Origin: RGIG995 sp045603745
Lineage (GTDB): Bacteria; Bacillota; Clostridia; Oscillospirales; UBA644
Assembly (NCBI GenBank): GCA_045603745.1
Contig: JAZUMQ010000007.1
Coordinates: 1-41,499, forward strand
Reading direction: 5' to 3'
DNA: 41,499 bases
This document shows positions 6,649 through 16,160 of the stretch, one piece after another. Each line of letters opens with the position of its first letter. Positions within the stretch are counted from its first letter, which is position 1. The notes under the pieces are model-generated. The model was given only the letters and a program-made list of their open reading frames with translations. It had not been told where the DNA came from and made no database searches. A program made the translations under genes and the position numbers.

Positions 6649-8621
6649 AACGACTGCACCCCTTTTTGGATCGGCTCTGCTATCTGTTTTTGATTCCGGC
6701 AGGAATCTTTGCCGGATTGACAACAGAGCGACGGATCTGGATTCCCCTTTGCACTCTTTTCGGGCTTTGTATAATTGCGAACGAGATTCGCCTTTTTATT
6801 TCCGGTCGCAAAAAGAAAAATTTGGCACACGCCATCGTGGATATGCTGAATATGACCTCGCAAAAGAGGTTGGTAGACTTTCCCCTGCCCATCGTCATTT
6901 CTGATGAAAAAGGGATTATCCTTTGGTATAACGAATCCTTTACCGACGCCACCAGCGAAGCGACCCTTTTGGCGTTGCACAACGTCCGACAGCTGAACAA
7001 GGATATTCTGGAACAACGGGTCACCAATCTGAAATTCGACGGAAAATATTATTCCGCCTATATGGATTGCTACCGGTTCGGTGAACGGAACGAAATGTAT
7101 ATCTTCTATCTGTTCGACGTTACCGAGCATCATCTTTTGAAGCGGGAATACAAACGCTCCCGCCCCATCGTGGCACACCTGATGGTGGACAACTACGATG
7201 AAGTCTTTACCGGCTTAAAAGAAACGGAACGTTCCAACGCCATGGCGCTGATCGACGAGACCATCGACCAATGGGCTCAGGAATCCGGCGGGATTCTTTG
7301 CCACGGAGAACGGGAACGGTATCTGTTCGTCTTTGAAAACTGGGCACTGACAGAATTTGAAAAGACCCGGTTTGACATCATGGATCGGATCCGCAATATG
7401 CAAACTCCCTCGAAACTTTCCCCCACCTTATCCATCGGAGTCGGAGCAGACGCGGAAAGTTTTGCCCAAGCAGAAGAAATGGCCCGGGGAGCCTTGGATA
7501 TGGCGCTTTCCCGGGGTGGAGACCAAGCGGCAGTAAAACACACCGGCGGGTATACCTTCTACGGCGGCCGAAATTCTGCCGGGGCCCGACGAACCCGCGT
7601 AAAGACCCGGGTCATTGCAAACGCTCTGTCCGAACATCTGAAAGATATTGATACCATGATCATCATGGGACACGCCTACGGCGATATGGACTGCCTCGGC
7701 GCCGCCGTGGGAATGGCGCGCATTGCCCTTCAGCAGGGGCTGGAAGCAAAAATCATCGTAGACGAAACCACCGATCTGACCGGTCGTTTGCTCCATGACT
7801 TAAAAACTGACCCCTCCCACGCAGATTGGTTCATCAACCGCAAAGAAGGGGCAGAATACTTAGGCAAACGCACCGCCGTAGTGGTGGTAGACACCCACCG
7901 TGCCGACAATACGGTGGCACCGGAAATTCTGAAAAAAGCAAAAACCGTTTACGTCATCGACCATCACCGGAAGGGTGTGGACTGCATTGAAGATCCCGAT
8001 CTTCTCTACCAAGAGCCCTACGCGTCTTCCACCTGTGAAATGGTCACCGAGTTGTTCCAATATATGGGAGTCTACACGTTCCCTGCCATAGAAGCAAACG
8101 CCCTGATGGCGGGAATCTGTCTGGATACCAAGAACTTTACCATTCGCACCAACACCTGCACCTTTGACGCCTCGGCGACCTTGCGCAAGGCGGGAGCAGA
8201 CACGGTGGCAGTGAAACAATATTTCCAAACCGACATGGAGACCTATCGCAATAAAGTCAAATTCGTCTCCGAAGCGGAATTGTACCGCAAGCATTTTGCC
8301 ATAGCCCTTGTTCCCGGAGACGGACACGGCAATCTGAAGATCGCCGCCGCCCAAGCCGCGGACGAAATGCTCTCGGTGGACGGCGCGAAAGCATCGTTCA
8401 CCCTGTTCACCGATAAGAACGGGAACACGAACATTTCCGGTCGCTCCTACGGAGAAGTAAACGTCCAACTGATTTTGGAAAAATTCAAAAACGGAGGCGG
8501 ACATCTGACCATGGCAGGTGCTTTGGCAGAAAAAACCGACGTACTTACCGCCAAAGAGCAATTATTGGAATACATCGACGAATATTTGGCGGAAGCACTC
8601 CCCAACCAATCTGTGAAATAA
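6645..8621 (+). CDS. gdpP: Cyclic-di-AMP phosphodiesterase GdpP (DHH/DHHA1)
   Basis: GdpP/YybT, 658 residues, full length. It hydrolyses c-di-AMP to pApA and so sets potassium, osmotic and cell-wall homeostasis; it sits in the membrane with its catalytic part inside. Two transmembrane helices (about 10-55) precede a PAS-like region (about 80-165) and a degenerate GGDEF domain (about 175-300, with SRGGDQAA where an active cyclase has GGDEF). The DHH domain has GHAYGDMDCLGA (from 342), VVDTHRAD and IDHH (438-441), which supply the metal ligands. The DHHA1 domain ends with GGGH (617-620). All catalytic motifs look intact. It overlaps yybS by four bases and is followed by rplI after 21 bases. Confidence 0.96.
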   Translation: MKRLHPFLDRLCYLFLIPAGIFAGLTTERRIWIPLCTLFGLCIIANEIRLFISGRKKKNLAHAIVDMLNMTSQKRLVDFPLPIVISDEKGIILWYNESFTDATSEATLLALHNVRQLNKDILEQRVTNLKFDGKYYSAYMDCYRFGERNEMYIFYLFDVTEHHLLKREYKRSRPIVAHLMVDNYDEVFTGLKETERSNAMALIDETIDQWAQESGGILCHGERERYLFVFENWALTEFEKTRFDIMDRIRNMQTPSKLSPTLSIGVGADAESFAQAEEMARGALDMALSRGGDQAAVKHTGGYTFYGGRNSAGARRTRVKTRVIANALSEHLKDIDTMIIMGHAYGDMDCLGAAVGMARIALQQGLEAKIIVDETTDLTGRLLHDLKTDPSHADWFINRKEGAEYLGKRTAVVVVDTHRADNTVAPEILKKAKTVYVIDHHRKGVDCIEDPDLLYQEPYASSTCEMVTELFQYMGVYTFPAIEANALMAGICLDTKNFTIRTNTCTFDASATLRKAGADTVAVKQYFQTDMETYRNKVKFVSEAELYRKHFAIALVPGDGHGNLKIAAAQAADEMLSVDGAKASFTLFTDKNGNTNISGRSYGEVNVQLILEKFKNGGGHLTMAGALAEKTDVLTAKEQLLEYIDEYLAEALPNQSVK

Positions 8622-8642
8622 CACCCGAAAGGACGAAATAAT

Positions 8643-9092
8643 ATGAAAGTGATTCTGAAAGCCGACGTGAAATCCCTCGGCAAGAAGGGCGATCTGGTCA
8701 ACACTTCCGACGGATACGCCCGCAATTATCTGTTTCCCCGGAATCTTGCGGTGGAAGCAAATGCGGAAAATCTGAACGTTTATAACTCCCAACAAGCTGC
8801 CGCCGCCCATCGGAAAGCGGAAGAAAAGAAGGCAGCGGAAGAATTAAAAGCCCGCCTCTCCACCGTCAAGGTCATCATCAAAGGCAAGGTGGGAGCAAAC
8901 GGTTGTCTCCAAGGAGCCGTGACCACAAAAGACATCGCAGAAGCCTTGAAGGCTCAAACCGGCATCGAAGTAGACAAAAAGAAGATCTCCATGAAACTCG
9001 CGGTTCGGGGATTCGGAAAATACACTGCCGAAGTCAAGCTTTACCCCGAGATCACCGGAGAATTGACGGTAATGGTGGAACAAGACGCCTGA
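8643..9092 (+). CDS. rplI: 50S ribosomal protein L9
   Basis: L9, 149 residues, the usual length; it binds domain V of 23S rRNA near the L1 stalk and helps maintain reading frame. The N-terminal domain has the signature KADVKSLGKKGDLVNTSDGY and ARNYLFPRNLA. A long charged connecting helix follows (about 50-75, rich in Ala, Glu and Lys), then a C-terminal domain containing KVGANGCLQGAVTTKDIAEAL. The ATG is preceded by GAAAGGACG. It lies between gdpP and dnaB, the classic Firmicutes order. Confidence 0.98.
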   Translation: MKVILKADVKSLGKKGDLVNTSDGYARNYLFPRNLAVEANAENLNVYNSQQAAAAHRKAEEKKAAEELKARLSTVKVIIKGKVGANGCLQGAVTTKDIAEALKAQTGIEVDKKKISMKLAVRGFGKYTAEVKLYPEITGELTVMVEQDA

Positions 9093-9124
9093 TTTAAAAT
9101 TCCTACAAGGAAGAACGAAGATTG

Positions 9125-10501
9125 ATGGAACAGAAATACGATTTTGACCGGCAACTGCCCCACAATATCGAAGCGGAGCAAATCGTTCTCGGTTCGGTAC
9201 TTCTCGACCCGGAGAGCATCGGAACCCTGACGGAAACTCTGCAGATCGACCAATTCTACGCAAAACGGCATCAACTGATTTATGAAACGATGCTGGAGAT
9301 GTACGACAACGGCGACCCCATCGAGGGCGTGCTTCTGTTGTCTAAACTCCGGGAGCAGGGGGAATTTACCTCAGACGAAGACAGTCAGTATCTGCTTCTT
9401 TTGGCGGAAAACGCATCTTCGGTCAAAAGCATCGACTATTACACCAAAATTATTTCCGACTCGGCAAATCTTCGCCGGGTCATCGAGGCGTGCAAGGACA
9501 TCACCGACCTCTCCTTTGCAAACACCGATCTCCCCACGGTTCTGGGGCTTGCGGAACAGAAATTTTACGATATTTCCAACGGCAAGCAATCGGTACAATT
9601 GCACCGGCTGGGCATGGTAGCAAAGGAAGAAATCAACCGCCTGACCGAAATGGAAAAGGACGAGACCGGGAAATTCGCCCCCATCAAAATGGGTATTTCC
9701 GATTTCGACAATTTCCTGGGTGGATTGAACAACAGCGACTTATTTATCTTAGCTGCCCGCCCCGGCGTCGGAAAAACTTCCTTTGCCCTGAACATCGCTT
9801 ACAATATTGCCTTATCTTCGCAATACAATCCCCGAAAATCAGTGGTATTCTTCTCTTTGGAAATGTCCAAAGAGCAGTTGGCACGCCGCATTATCTCCAC
9901 CGCCTGTAAGATCGAGAGCGAAAAACTGCGTCTGGGCAAATTAGACCCCAGAGACTGGGAAGAATTGTTGAAAGTCTGGCGTTCCAATCTCCGCGACTTA
10001 AACTTTTATATCGACGAGACCGGTAATATCACCGCATTGGATATGAAATCCAAGTTACGGAAGGTTCCCAATTTGGGATTGGTGGTCATCGACTATTTGC
10101 AGTTGATGTCTTCCGCCACCGGCTCGGCAAAGGACAATCGGGTACAGGAAATTTCCGCCATTACCCGGTCACTGAAGTTGATGGCAAAGGAATTGAACGT
10201 TCCGGTCATTTTACTGTCTCAGTTGTCCCGCGGCATTGAAAAGCGGGAAGACCCCACCCCTCAACTGTCCGACCTGAGAGAATCGGGCTCCATCGAGCAG
10301 GACGCCGACGTCATCGTCTTCCTCGCAAGAGACTATTACGAAAAAGACGCGGCAAAGAAAAACACCTGTGTTTTGCACGTTTCCAAAAACCGTCACGGTT
10401 CTGTGGGAAAAGTAACGCTGAACTGGGACGGACGGTTTACGTCTTTCACCTCTCCCGCCAAAAACGTCACCGTTCCGGAGGGCTACGGCGATGCCCCTTG
10501 A
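9125..10501 (+). CDS. dnaB: Replicative DNA helicase DnaB
   Basis: Hexameric replicative helicase (called DnaC in B. subtilis), 458 residues. The N-terminal domain (about 1-105) opens with the typical QLPHNIEAEQIVLGSVL. The RecA-like C-terminal domain has Walker A RPGVGKT (about 212-218), the FFSLEMSKEQLARR segment, the Walker B region VVIDYLQLM and the DNA-binding LSQLSRGIE...LSDLRESGSIEQDAD. I start at ATG 9125; a TTG three bases upstream is an alternative. The end overlaps tilS by 11 bases, implying coupled translation. Confidence 0.97.
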   Translation: MEQKYDFDRQLPHNIEAEQIVLGSVLLDPESIGTLTETLQIDQFYAKRHQLIYETMLEMYDNGDPIEGVLLLSKLREQGEFTSDEDSQYLLLLAENASSVKSIDYYTKIISDSANLRRVIEACKDITDLSFANTDLPTVLGLAEQKFYDISNGKQSVQLHRLGMVAKEEINRLTEMEKDETGKFAPIKMGISDFDNFLGGLNNSDLFILAARPGVGKTSFALNIAYNIALSSQYNPRKSVVFFSLEMSKEQLARRIISTACKIESEKLRLGKLDPRDWEELLKVWRSNLRDLNFYIDETGNITALDMKSKLRKVPNLGLVVIDYLQLMSSATGSAKDNRVQEISAITRSLKLMAKELNVPVILLSQLSRGIEKREDPTPQLSDLRESGSIEQDADVIVFLARDYYEKDAAKKNTCVLHVSKNRHGSVGKVTLNWDGRFTSFTSPAKNVTVPEGYGDAP

Positions 10502-11789
10502 CGGCGTAAAAAACACGGTGAACGAATTTTCATTGCATGAAGATTGCTCCGGTTTGATTTTAGCCGTATCCGGAGGTCCGGATTCCATGGCGATGCTCTA
10601 TTGGTACACCCAAGAAAAACCGGAGTTTCCCCTTTATGTTGCCCACGTTCATCACGGACTTCGTCCCGAATCCGACCAAGAAGAAACCCTCGTCACGGAA
10701 TACTGTAAAAAATATTCCCTGCCCTGCTTCGTATTCCACGCCCACGTGAAAGACGAAATGGAAAAAGGGGAAACGGTGGAGTCCGCCGCCCGACGGATTC
10801 GATACGAATTTTTCCATTCCCTGGCAAAGACCACCGGGGCAAGCCATCTTGCCACCGCCCACACGGCAGACGACCAATGCGAAACGGTGTTACTGCACCT
10901 GCTTCACGGTGCCGGCCCGAAAGGGCTTTGCGGAATTTCTCCCAAACGCCGGGAAGGAAGGCTGACGCTGATTCGCCCTTTGCTGGAATCGACCAAGGAA
11001 GAAATTCTGCAATATTGCGCCGAAGAACAAGTTCCTTACGCGTGGGATCAAAGCAATGACGATCTGACCTACACCCGAAACCGAATCCGACACCGTTTGT
11101 TGCCGGAGATGGAACAGATCAACCCCAACGTTCGCCGGAGCGTCTGTAAGACCGCCCAAGCGTTGCAACGGCAACAACAGGGCGTAGAACTCCGCGCAAA
11201 AGAATTTCTTGATGCGTTCCCGGAGGGATTGCCCGCCGACCGATTTCGCACTCTTCCTCAGGGAGAGCAGGCGGAAATTTTACGTCAACTCTTTGGAAAA
11301 CTTGGCAAACAACTTTCCTTTGAGCAAACGGACCAGGCGTTGGCACTCTTGAACAAAGAAACCGGTTCCGTGGAGTTTGACCGAAAATACGTCCTTCACC
11401 TGGGACAAAATCTTCTAACCGTATCCGAAAAAACCGATCCTCTGCCGGAGATTTCCGTCACCGGAGAAGAAACGGTTTTACCCGACGGCAGAATTTTGAA
11501 ACTGACCAAAGCAGTCTGCGACAAAACAAACCAAAGCCGTCTGATTCCGGCAACGTTACCCCTGATTTTACGGCCTCGCAAACCGGGAGACGCCATTCGC
11601 ACTCCCGGCGGCAGCAAAACCTTAAAAAAGCGAATGATCGAATTGAAGATTCCCTTGCAAAAACGGAATCAACTTTGGGTCTTGACCGACGGCGAAACGG
11701 TTTTCTGGTGCGAAAACGTCGGATTCAACCCGGAAATTACACCAAAAGAAACCGAAAGGGGATATTTTATCTCACTTTCGGAAAAATAA
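10491..11789 (+). CDS. tilS: tRNA(Ile)-lysidine synthase TilS
   Basis: TilS, 432 residues, in the family's range. It attaches lysine to C34 of the CAU-anticodon isoleucine tRNA so that it decodes AUA. The N-terminal PP-loop ATPase has SGGPDS (27-32), VHHGLRPESDQE and the HTADDQCETVLLHLLHGAG signature. Further on are the YTRNRIRH element and a C-terminal domain with RPRKPGDAI. The ATG lies inside the end of dnaB. tilS-hpt-ftsH is a widely conserved order, present here. Confidence 0.96.
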   Translation: MPLDGVKNTVNEFSLHEDCSGLILAVSGGPDSMAMLYWYTQEKPEFPLYVAHVHHGLRPESDQEETLVTEYCKKYSLPCFVFHAHVKDEMEKGETVESAARRIRYEFFHSLAKTTGASHLATAHTADDQCETVLLHLLHGAGPKGLCGISPKRREGRLTLIRPLLESTKEEILQYCAEEQVPYAWDQSNDDLTYTRNRIRHRLLPEMEQINPNVRRSVCKTAQALQRQQQGVELRAKEFLDAFPEGLPADRFRTLPQGEQAEILRQLFGKLGKQLSFEQTDQALALLNKETGSVEFDRKYVLHLGQNLLTVSEKTDPLPEISVTGEETVLPDGRILKLTKAVCDKTNQSRLIPATLPLILRPRKPGDAIRTPGGSKTLKKRMIELKIPLQKRNQLWVLTDGETVFWCENVGFNPEITPKETERGYFISLSEK

Positions 11790-11829
11790 ATGGAAGAAGA
11801 ACACCATATACATACGGAGGAACCCTATC

Positions 11830-12366
11830 ATGGGATACAACATTACCCCTTACATCACCGAAGAAGAACTGAAAGCTCGGACCAAGGAATTGGCGGATCA
11901 GATTTCCCAAGATTACAAAGGAAAGGAAGTTCTGATGGTCTCCATTCTCAAAGGCGCGGTGGTGTTTCTCACCGATCTGATGCGTGCGGTCAGTGACGAC
12001 GTTTCGGTCAGCATTGATTTTATGGTCGTTTCCAGTTATGGCGACAACACGGAATCCAGCGGAAAGGTCAAAATCGTCAAAGATCTGTCGGTGGATATTG
12101 CCGGAAAAGACGTCCTGATCGTGGAAGATATTCTCGACAGCGGAAATACCCTTTCCAAGATCGTTGAAATTTTGAAAGGCAGAGGGGTCAATTCTCTGAA
12201 GATCGTATCCCTTCTCGACAAACCCGCTCGCCATACCCATGTTGTACCCGTGGAATACACCGGCTTTGTAATTCCCGACAAATTCGTCGTGGGATATGGG
12301 CTGGACTACGGCGAAAAGCATCGGAATCTCCCCTACGTGGGCGTGGTAGAATTTACCGAAGACTGA
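11830..12366 (+). CDS. hpt: Hypoxanthine(-guanine) phosphoribosyltransferase
   Basis: Purine-salvage phosphoribosyltransferase, 178 residues, typical length. It transfers phosphoribose from PRPP to hypoxanthine or guanine in the cytoplasm. The PRPP-binding motif VLIVEDILDSGNT is clear (about 97-109), as are the SILKGAVVFLTDL loop and the C-terminal VGYGLDYGEKHRNLPYVG segment. A GGAGG site precedes the ATG. It sits between tilS and ftsH as in Bacillus, 40 bases after tilS. Confidence 0.96.
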   Translation: MGYNITPYITEEELKARTKELADQISQDYKGKEVLMVSILKGAVVFLTDLMRAVSDDVSVSIDFMVVSSYGDNTESSGKVKIVKDLSVDIAGKDVLIVEDILDSGNTLSKIVEILKGRGVNSLKIVSLLDKPARHTHVVPVEYTGFVIPDKFVVGYGLDYGEKHRNLPYVGVVEFTED

Positions 12367-12402
12367 AAATTGCAACTTTCATAATATACAGGAGGCATTC
12401 CA

Positions 12403-14337
12403 TTGAACAACAACAGCAACCGTATCCGCAGTATCGTCTCTTGGGCTGTCCTGCTTTTGGTGTGCATCATTGCCGCGACACTCATCAGCACTATGACCCA
12501 GAAAGACACCGTAAAATATTCCGACGTAGTCGGGTATTTCAGAAACGAACAGGTGACGGAGTTCGAGATCGTAGGGAACAAACTGACCTACAAACTCAAA
12601 ACCGAGGGGGAAACGCCCGCCGAGGAAAAAACATTCGTCCTGTACAGCGTTGCCCGATTCCTGGATCAGGTGCAACCCTATATTGACTCTGCCGTTGAGA
12701 ACGGCGTTCTTGCCGAGGGCTACGACATTCAGCAAGCGGCGTCGATTCCCGTATGGGTCACCTATATCCCCTATCTCTTTTTGGTGGGTGCCGTCTGTTT
12801 CTTCGGCTGGATTATGATGAAGCAAATGTCCGGCGGTGGCAAAAACGGAGCCATGGGCTTCAGCCGTGCCAAGTTGAAACTTGCCGATTCCGGAAAAGGA
12901 AAGGTCACCTTCAACGACGTTGCCGGTGCCGATGAAGAAAAAGAAGAATTGCAGGAAATCGTTGAATTCCTGAAAAATCCCAAAAAATATACCGACTTAG
13001 GGGCTCGGATCCCCCGGGGAGTTCTGATGGTAGGCCCTCCGGGAACCGGGAAAACCTACATGGCGAAAGCCACCGCCGGAGAAGCAGGAGTTCCCTTCTT
13101 CAGCATCTCCGGTTCCGATTTCGTGGAATTGTACGTGGGTGTCGGTGCTTCCCGCGTTCGGGACACCTTTGACCAAGCAAAGAAAAATGCCCCCTGCATC
13201 GTCTTTATCGACGAAATTGTCGCCGTAGGCCGTCAAAGAGGTGCCGGTTTGGGCGGAGGCAACGACGAACGGGAACAAACCTTGAACCAATTGCTGGTAG
13301 AAATGGACGGCTTTGAACAAAACGAAGGCGTCATCGTCATGGCTGCCACGAACCGTCCCGACGTTCTGGACAGCGCTCTGTTGCGCCCCGGTCGGTTTGA
13401 CCGTCAAATCGTCATTCACCTGCCCGACGTCAAGGCAAGAGAAGAAATTCTTCGGATTCACGCCCGGAAAAAGCCCATGGGCAAGGACGTAAATTTTGAA
13501 AACGTTGCGAAAGCCACCTCCGGATTTGCTCCGGCGGAATTGGAAAACGTCTTAAACGAAGCAGCCCTTCTCTCCGCCCGGGCAAACCGTAAAGTCATCA
13601 CCATGGCAGAGATTACCGACGCTATCATGAAGGTAGAACTGGGTGTGGAAAAGAAATCCCGCCTGATCACCGAAAAAGAAAAGAAACTCACCGCCTATCA
13701 CGAGGCGGGGCACGCCATCGTCACGGTGGTTGCCGACGGGAACAGTCAGGTCAATGAAATTTCCATCATTCCCCGGGGTATGGCCGGAGGGTATACCTCT
13801 TATCTCCCGGTGGAAAATAAGAGTTATATGTCCAAGAAAGAAATGCTGGACCGCATCGTTCACGGCATGGGCGGAAGAGCCGCGGAAGAATTGTGTCTGG
13901 ACGATATTTCTACCGGGGCTTCCGGAGATATTCAGCAGGTGACCGACATTGCCCGTCAAATGGTCATGCGGTACGGTATGTCTGAAAAATTAGGTCCCAT
14001 TCTCTTTGGCACCGGTCGGGAAGAAGTATTCCTCGGTCGGGACTTTACCGCCGAATCCAAGACCTATTCCGAAAAAGTCGCCGCCACCATCGACGAAGAA
14101 ATCAAGCGCATCATCGACGAGCAATATGCCCGGGCGAAGAATATTTTGCAGAAAAAACTTCCCCAGTTGCACACCATTGCCGAACAGTTGATGATTCACG
14201 AAAAGATCACCGGCGACCAATTCCGTGCCCTGTTGGACGGCAAGACCCCCGAAGAAGTCTTTGCCCCCGCAGAAGTGGAAGTTGCACAAACTTCTGAAGC
14301 AAAAGAAGAACCCAAATCCGAAACAGAAGAAGCATAA
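12403..14337 (+). CDS. ftsH: ATP-dependent zinc metalloprotease FtsH
   Basis: Membrane-bound AAA protease, 644 residues, full length. Two transmembrane helices (about 9-30 and 118-138) flank an external domain. The AAA domain has Walker A GPPGTGKT (211-218), Walker B FIDE (268-271) and the second region of homology ATNRPDVLD...LRPGRFDR. The M41 peptidase has HEAGH (433-437) and STGASGDIQQ with the third metal ligand. One oddity: the nearly invariant DEIDAVGR reads DEIVAVGR, so Val273 replaces Asp. The TTG start is well supported by GGAGG seven bases upstream. The C-terminal tail is acidic. Activity may be altered if the Val is real. Confidence 0.96.
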   Translation: MNNNSNRIRSIVSWAVLLLVCIIAATLISTMTQKDTVKYSDVVGYFRNEQVTEFEIVGNKLTYKLKTEGETPAEEKTFVLYSVARFLDQVQPYIDSAVENGVLAEGYDIQQAASIPVWVTYIPYLFLVGAVCFFGWIMMKQMSGGGKNGAMGFSRAKLKLADSGKGKVTFNDVAGADEEKEELQEIVEFLKNPKKYTDLGARIPRGVLMVGPPGTGKTYMAKATAGEAGVPFFSISGSDFVELYVGVGASRVRDTFDQAKKNAPCIVFIDEIVAVGRQRGAGLGGGNDEREQTLNQLLVEMDGFEQNEGVIVMAATNRPDVLDSALLRPGRFDRQIVIHLPDVKAREEILRIHARKKPMGKDVNFENVAKATSGFAPAELENVLNEAALLSARANRKVITMAEITDAIMKVELGVEKKSRLITEKEKKLTAYHEAGHAIVTVVADGNSQVNEISIIPRGMAGGYTSYLPVENKSYMSKKEMLDRIVHGMGGRAAEELCLDDISTGASGDIQQVTDIARQMVMRYGMSEKLGPILFGTGREEVFLGRDFTAESKTYSEKVAATIDEEIKRIIDEQYARAKNILQKKLPQLHTIAEQLMIHEKITGDQFRALLDGKTPEEVFAPAEVEVAQTSEAKEEPKSETEEA

Positions 14338-14377
14338 TATTGCATTCGTATTATAATAAGGAAAGGAAGCGACGGCG

Positions 14378-15184
14378 ATGAACCCCATTGCAGAACCCTT
14401 TTTCCGTCGGGGATTGCCCGTGGCTTCCGCGCCCTTTGATCAAGTGGCGCTCCACGAAGTAGAGGGGGCAAAAACGGTTTTGATCACCGCATTGCCCTAC
14501 TATTTCCCCACAAAACCGGAACAGAATCTGGCGCGCTTTGCTGCGTTGCCGGATTATCACCGATATTTCGGCGACATTTTACATCAAGTAGCCGAAGAAT
14601 TGACCCAAGGGTATCCGGAATTTTATTTCAAACCCTTTACCGACAATTCCCCCATCGACGAGAGAAATGCGGCGCTGATCAGTGGACTTGCCATCAAAGG
14701 GAAAAACAATCTCTGTATCACCGAAAAAGGCTCTTTCGTTTTTCTCGGAGAGATCATCACCGACGGTGAATTTTCTCTGCCCGCCCCTTCCTTGACTCGG
14801 AATTGCGGGATCTGTGATCGGTGCATCAAGGCTTGCCCCAGCGGAGCATTGACCGAAGATGGCTTTGATTACACCAAATGCCTTGCCTATCTGACCCAGA
14901 AAAAGGGCGAATTAACCGAAGAGGAACGCACCGCCATACGGAAAAACAAATTGGCATGGGGTTGCGACCGCTGTTCCGAAGCCTGCCCCCACAATCAAGG
15001 GTTGGAAACGGCAGCCATCGCCCTGCCCCCCAATGAATTGTTGCCCCGTCTGACCATCGCTGACATCGAAGGATTTTCCGACCGTCAATACCGGAAGCAA
15101 TACGCCAACCGCGCCTTTGCTTGGAAAGGGAAAGCCACCATGCTGCGAAATCTTTACATACTGGAGGAAACCGACCGTGAGTAG
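14378..15184 (+). CDS. Epoxyqueuosine reductase QueG-like 4Fe-4S protein
   Basis: A 268-residue protein resembling QueG, the cobalamin-dependent enzyme for the last step of queuosine synthesis in tRNA. It shows a DUF1730-like N-terminal domain with DNSPIDERNAA, LAIKGKNNLCITEKGSFVFLGE and two iron-sulfur motifs: CGICDRCIKACPSGAL (about 147-162) and CDRCSEACPHN (about 192-202). It is shorter than E. coli QueG (379), lacking the HEAT-like C-terminus, like many clostridial homologues. The stop overlaps the next gene by eight bases. Cobalamin use would fit the B12 riboswitch and uptake genes at 23 kb. No other queuosine gene is in the window. Confidence 0.75.
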   Translation: MNPIAEPFFRRGLPVASAPFDQVALHEVEGAKTVLITALPYYFPTKPEQNLARFAALPDYHRYFGDILHQVAEELTQGYPEFYFKPFTDNSPIDERNAALISGLAIKGKNNLCITEKGSFVFLGEIITDGEFSLPAPSLTRNCGICDRCIKACPSGALTEDGFDYTKCLAYLTQKKGELTEEERTAIRKNKLAWGCDRCSEACPHNQGLETAAIALPPNELLPRLTIADIEGFSDRQYRKQYANRAFAWKGKATMLRNLYILEETDRE

Positions 15185-16157
15185 ATCCGCCCGAAGAGCC
15201 GCCGCAAAACTGCGTATGCGTATTCTTTTGGGAATCACCATTGCCGTTGTTGGAATTGCCTTAATCGTTTTTGCCGTTCAACTGTTGGGTGAAAACGAGA
15301 ATGCTGATGGTGGTTCGGGTTCCGGGAATACCGATACAAACACCGTGATCATCACCTCCACACAAACCGATGATCCCACCGAAACCGTCACAGACCAGAC
15401 CTCTCAATCCGATTCGGAGACCGACTCTATCACCGATACGGATACAGATACGGATACAAACACCATTACCATCACCTCCACCGACAGCAACAGTAATAGC
15501 AATAGCAATACTTCTGACAACGACTACAAAACCGACGACCCCACCCCCGGAATCAACGACGACGGAAGTTTTGATTTCACTGCGTGGAATATGATCTTAG
15601 TCAATCCGGACAACCCGATTCCCGATGACTACCCATTGAAGTTGGCATGGGTCTCGTTGAACGGAAAGGATCGGCAGGTCAATTCTCTTTGCGCCGACGC
15701 CTTCCGGGAAATGGTCAACGCCGCAAAAAAAGACGGCGTTACCCTGTTGCTTCGCTCCACCTATCGGGGTATCGCGTTACAGACTCAAGGATTCAACGAT
15801 AAGGTACAGGAATACGTCAACAAAGGATATTCCAAAGAAGAAGCAACGAAAGTTGCCGCCACCATCGTTGCCGTCCCCGGCACGTCGGAACATCACACCG
15901 GACTTGCGGCGGATATTACCACCCCGTCCTTTGACCGGCTGAACAAAGATTTTGACAAGACCGAAGCTTATCAATGGCTGATCACCCATTGTGCGGAATA
16001 CGGATTTATTCTCCGTTACCCCGCAGACAAAACCGAGATCACAAAAATCATTTACGAACCTTGGCACTACCGTTACGTAGGCAAAGAGGCAGCCCAGATC
16101 ATCATGAGTGAAGGCATTTGCTATGAAGAGTTCGTGGAAAAGTACGGAAAACAGTAA
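15177..16157 (+). CDS. VanY/M15-family D-alanyl-D-alanine carboxypeptidase-like protein
   Basis: A 326-residue exported peptidase. I start at GTG 15177, with GGAGG nine bases upstream and an overlap with queG; a longer frame from 15117 lacks a site. A basic N-terminus and one transmembrane helix (about 17-39) anchor it outside. A low-complexity Thr/Asp/Ser linker (about 45-125) includes a run of TDTDTDT. The M15 domain has SEHHTGLAADI (237-247), supplying the SxHxxGxAxD zinc ligands His239 and Asp246, and EPWHYRYVG (about 293-301) with the third His. It probably trims D-Ala from peptidoglycan stems. The linker resembles that of the cohesin protein at 35.5 kb. Confidence 0.85.
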   Translation: MSRSARRAAAKLRMRILLGITIAVVGIALIVFAVQLLGENENADGGSGSGNTDTNTVIITSTQTDDPTETVTDQTSQSDSETDSITDTDTDTDTNTITITSTDSNSNSNSNTSDNDYKTDDPTPGINDDGSFDFTAWNMILVNPDNPIPDDYPLKLAWVSLNGKDRQVNSLCADAFREMVNAAKKDGVTLLLRSTYRGIALQTQGFNDKVQEYVNKGYSKEEATKVAATIVAVPGTSEHHTGLAADITTPSFDRLNKDFDKTEAYQWLITHCAEYGFILRYPADKTEITKIIYEPWHYRYVGKEAAQIIMSEGICYEEFVEKYGKQ

Positions 16158-16160
16158 TAC

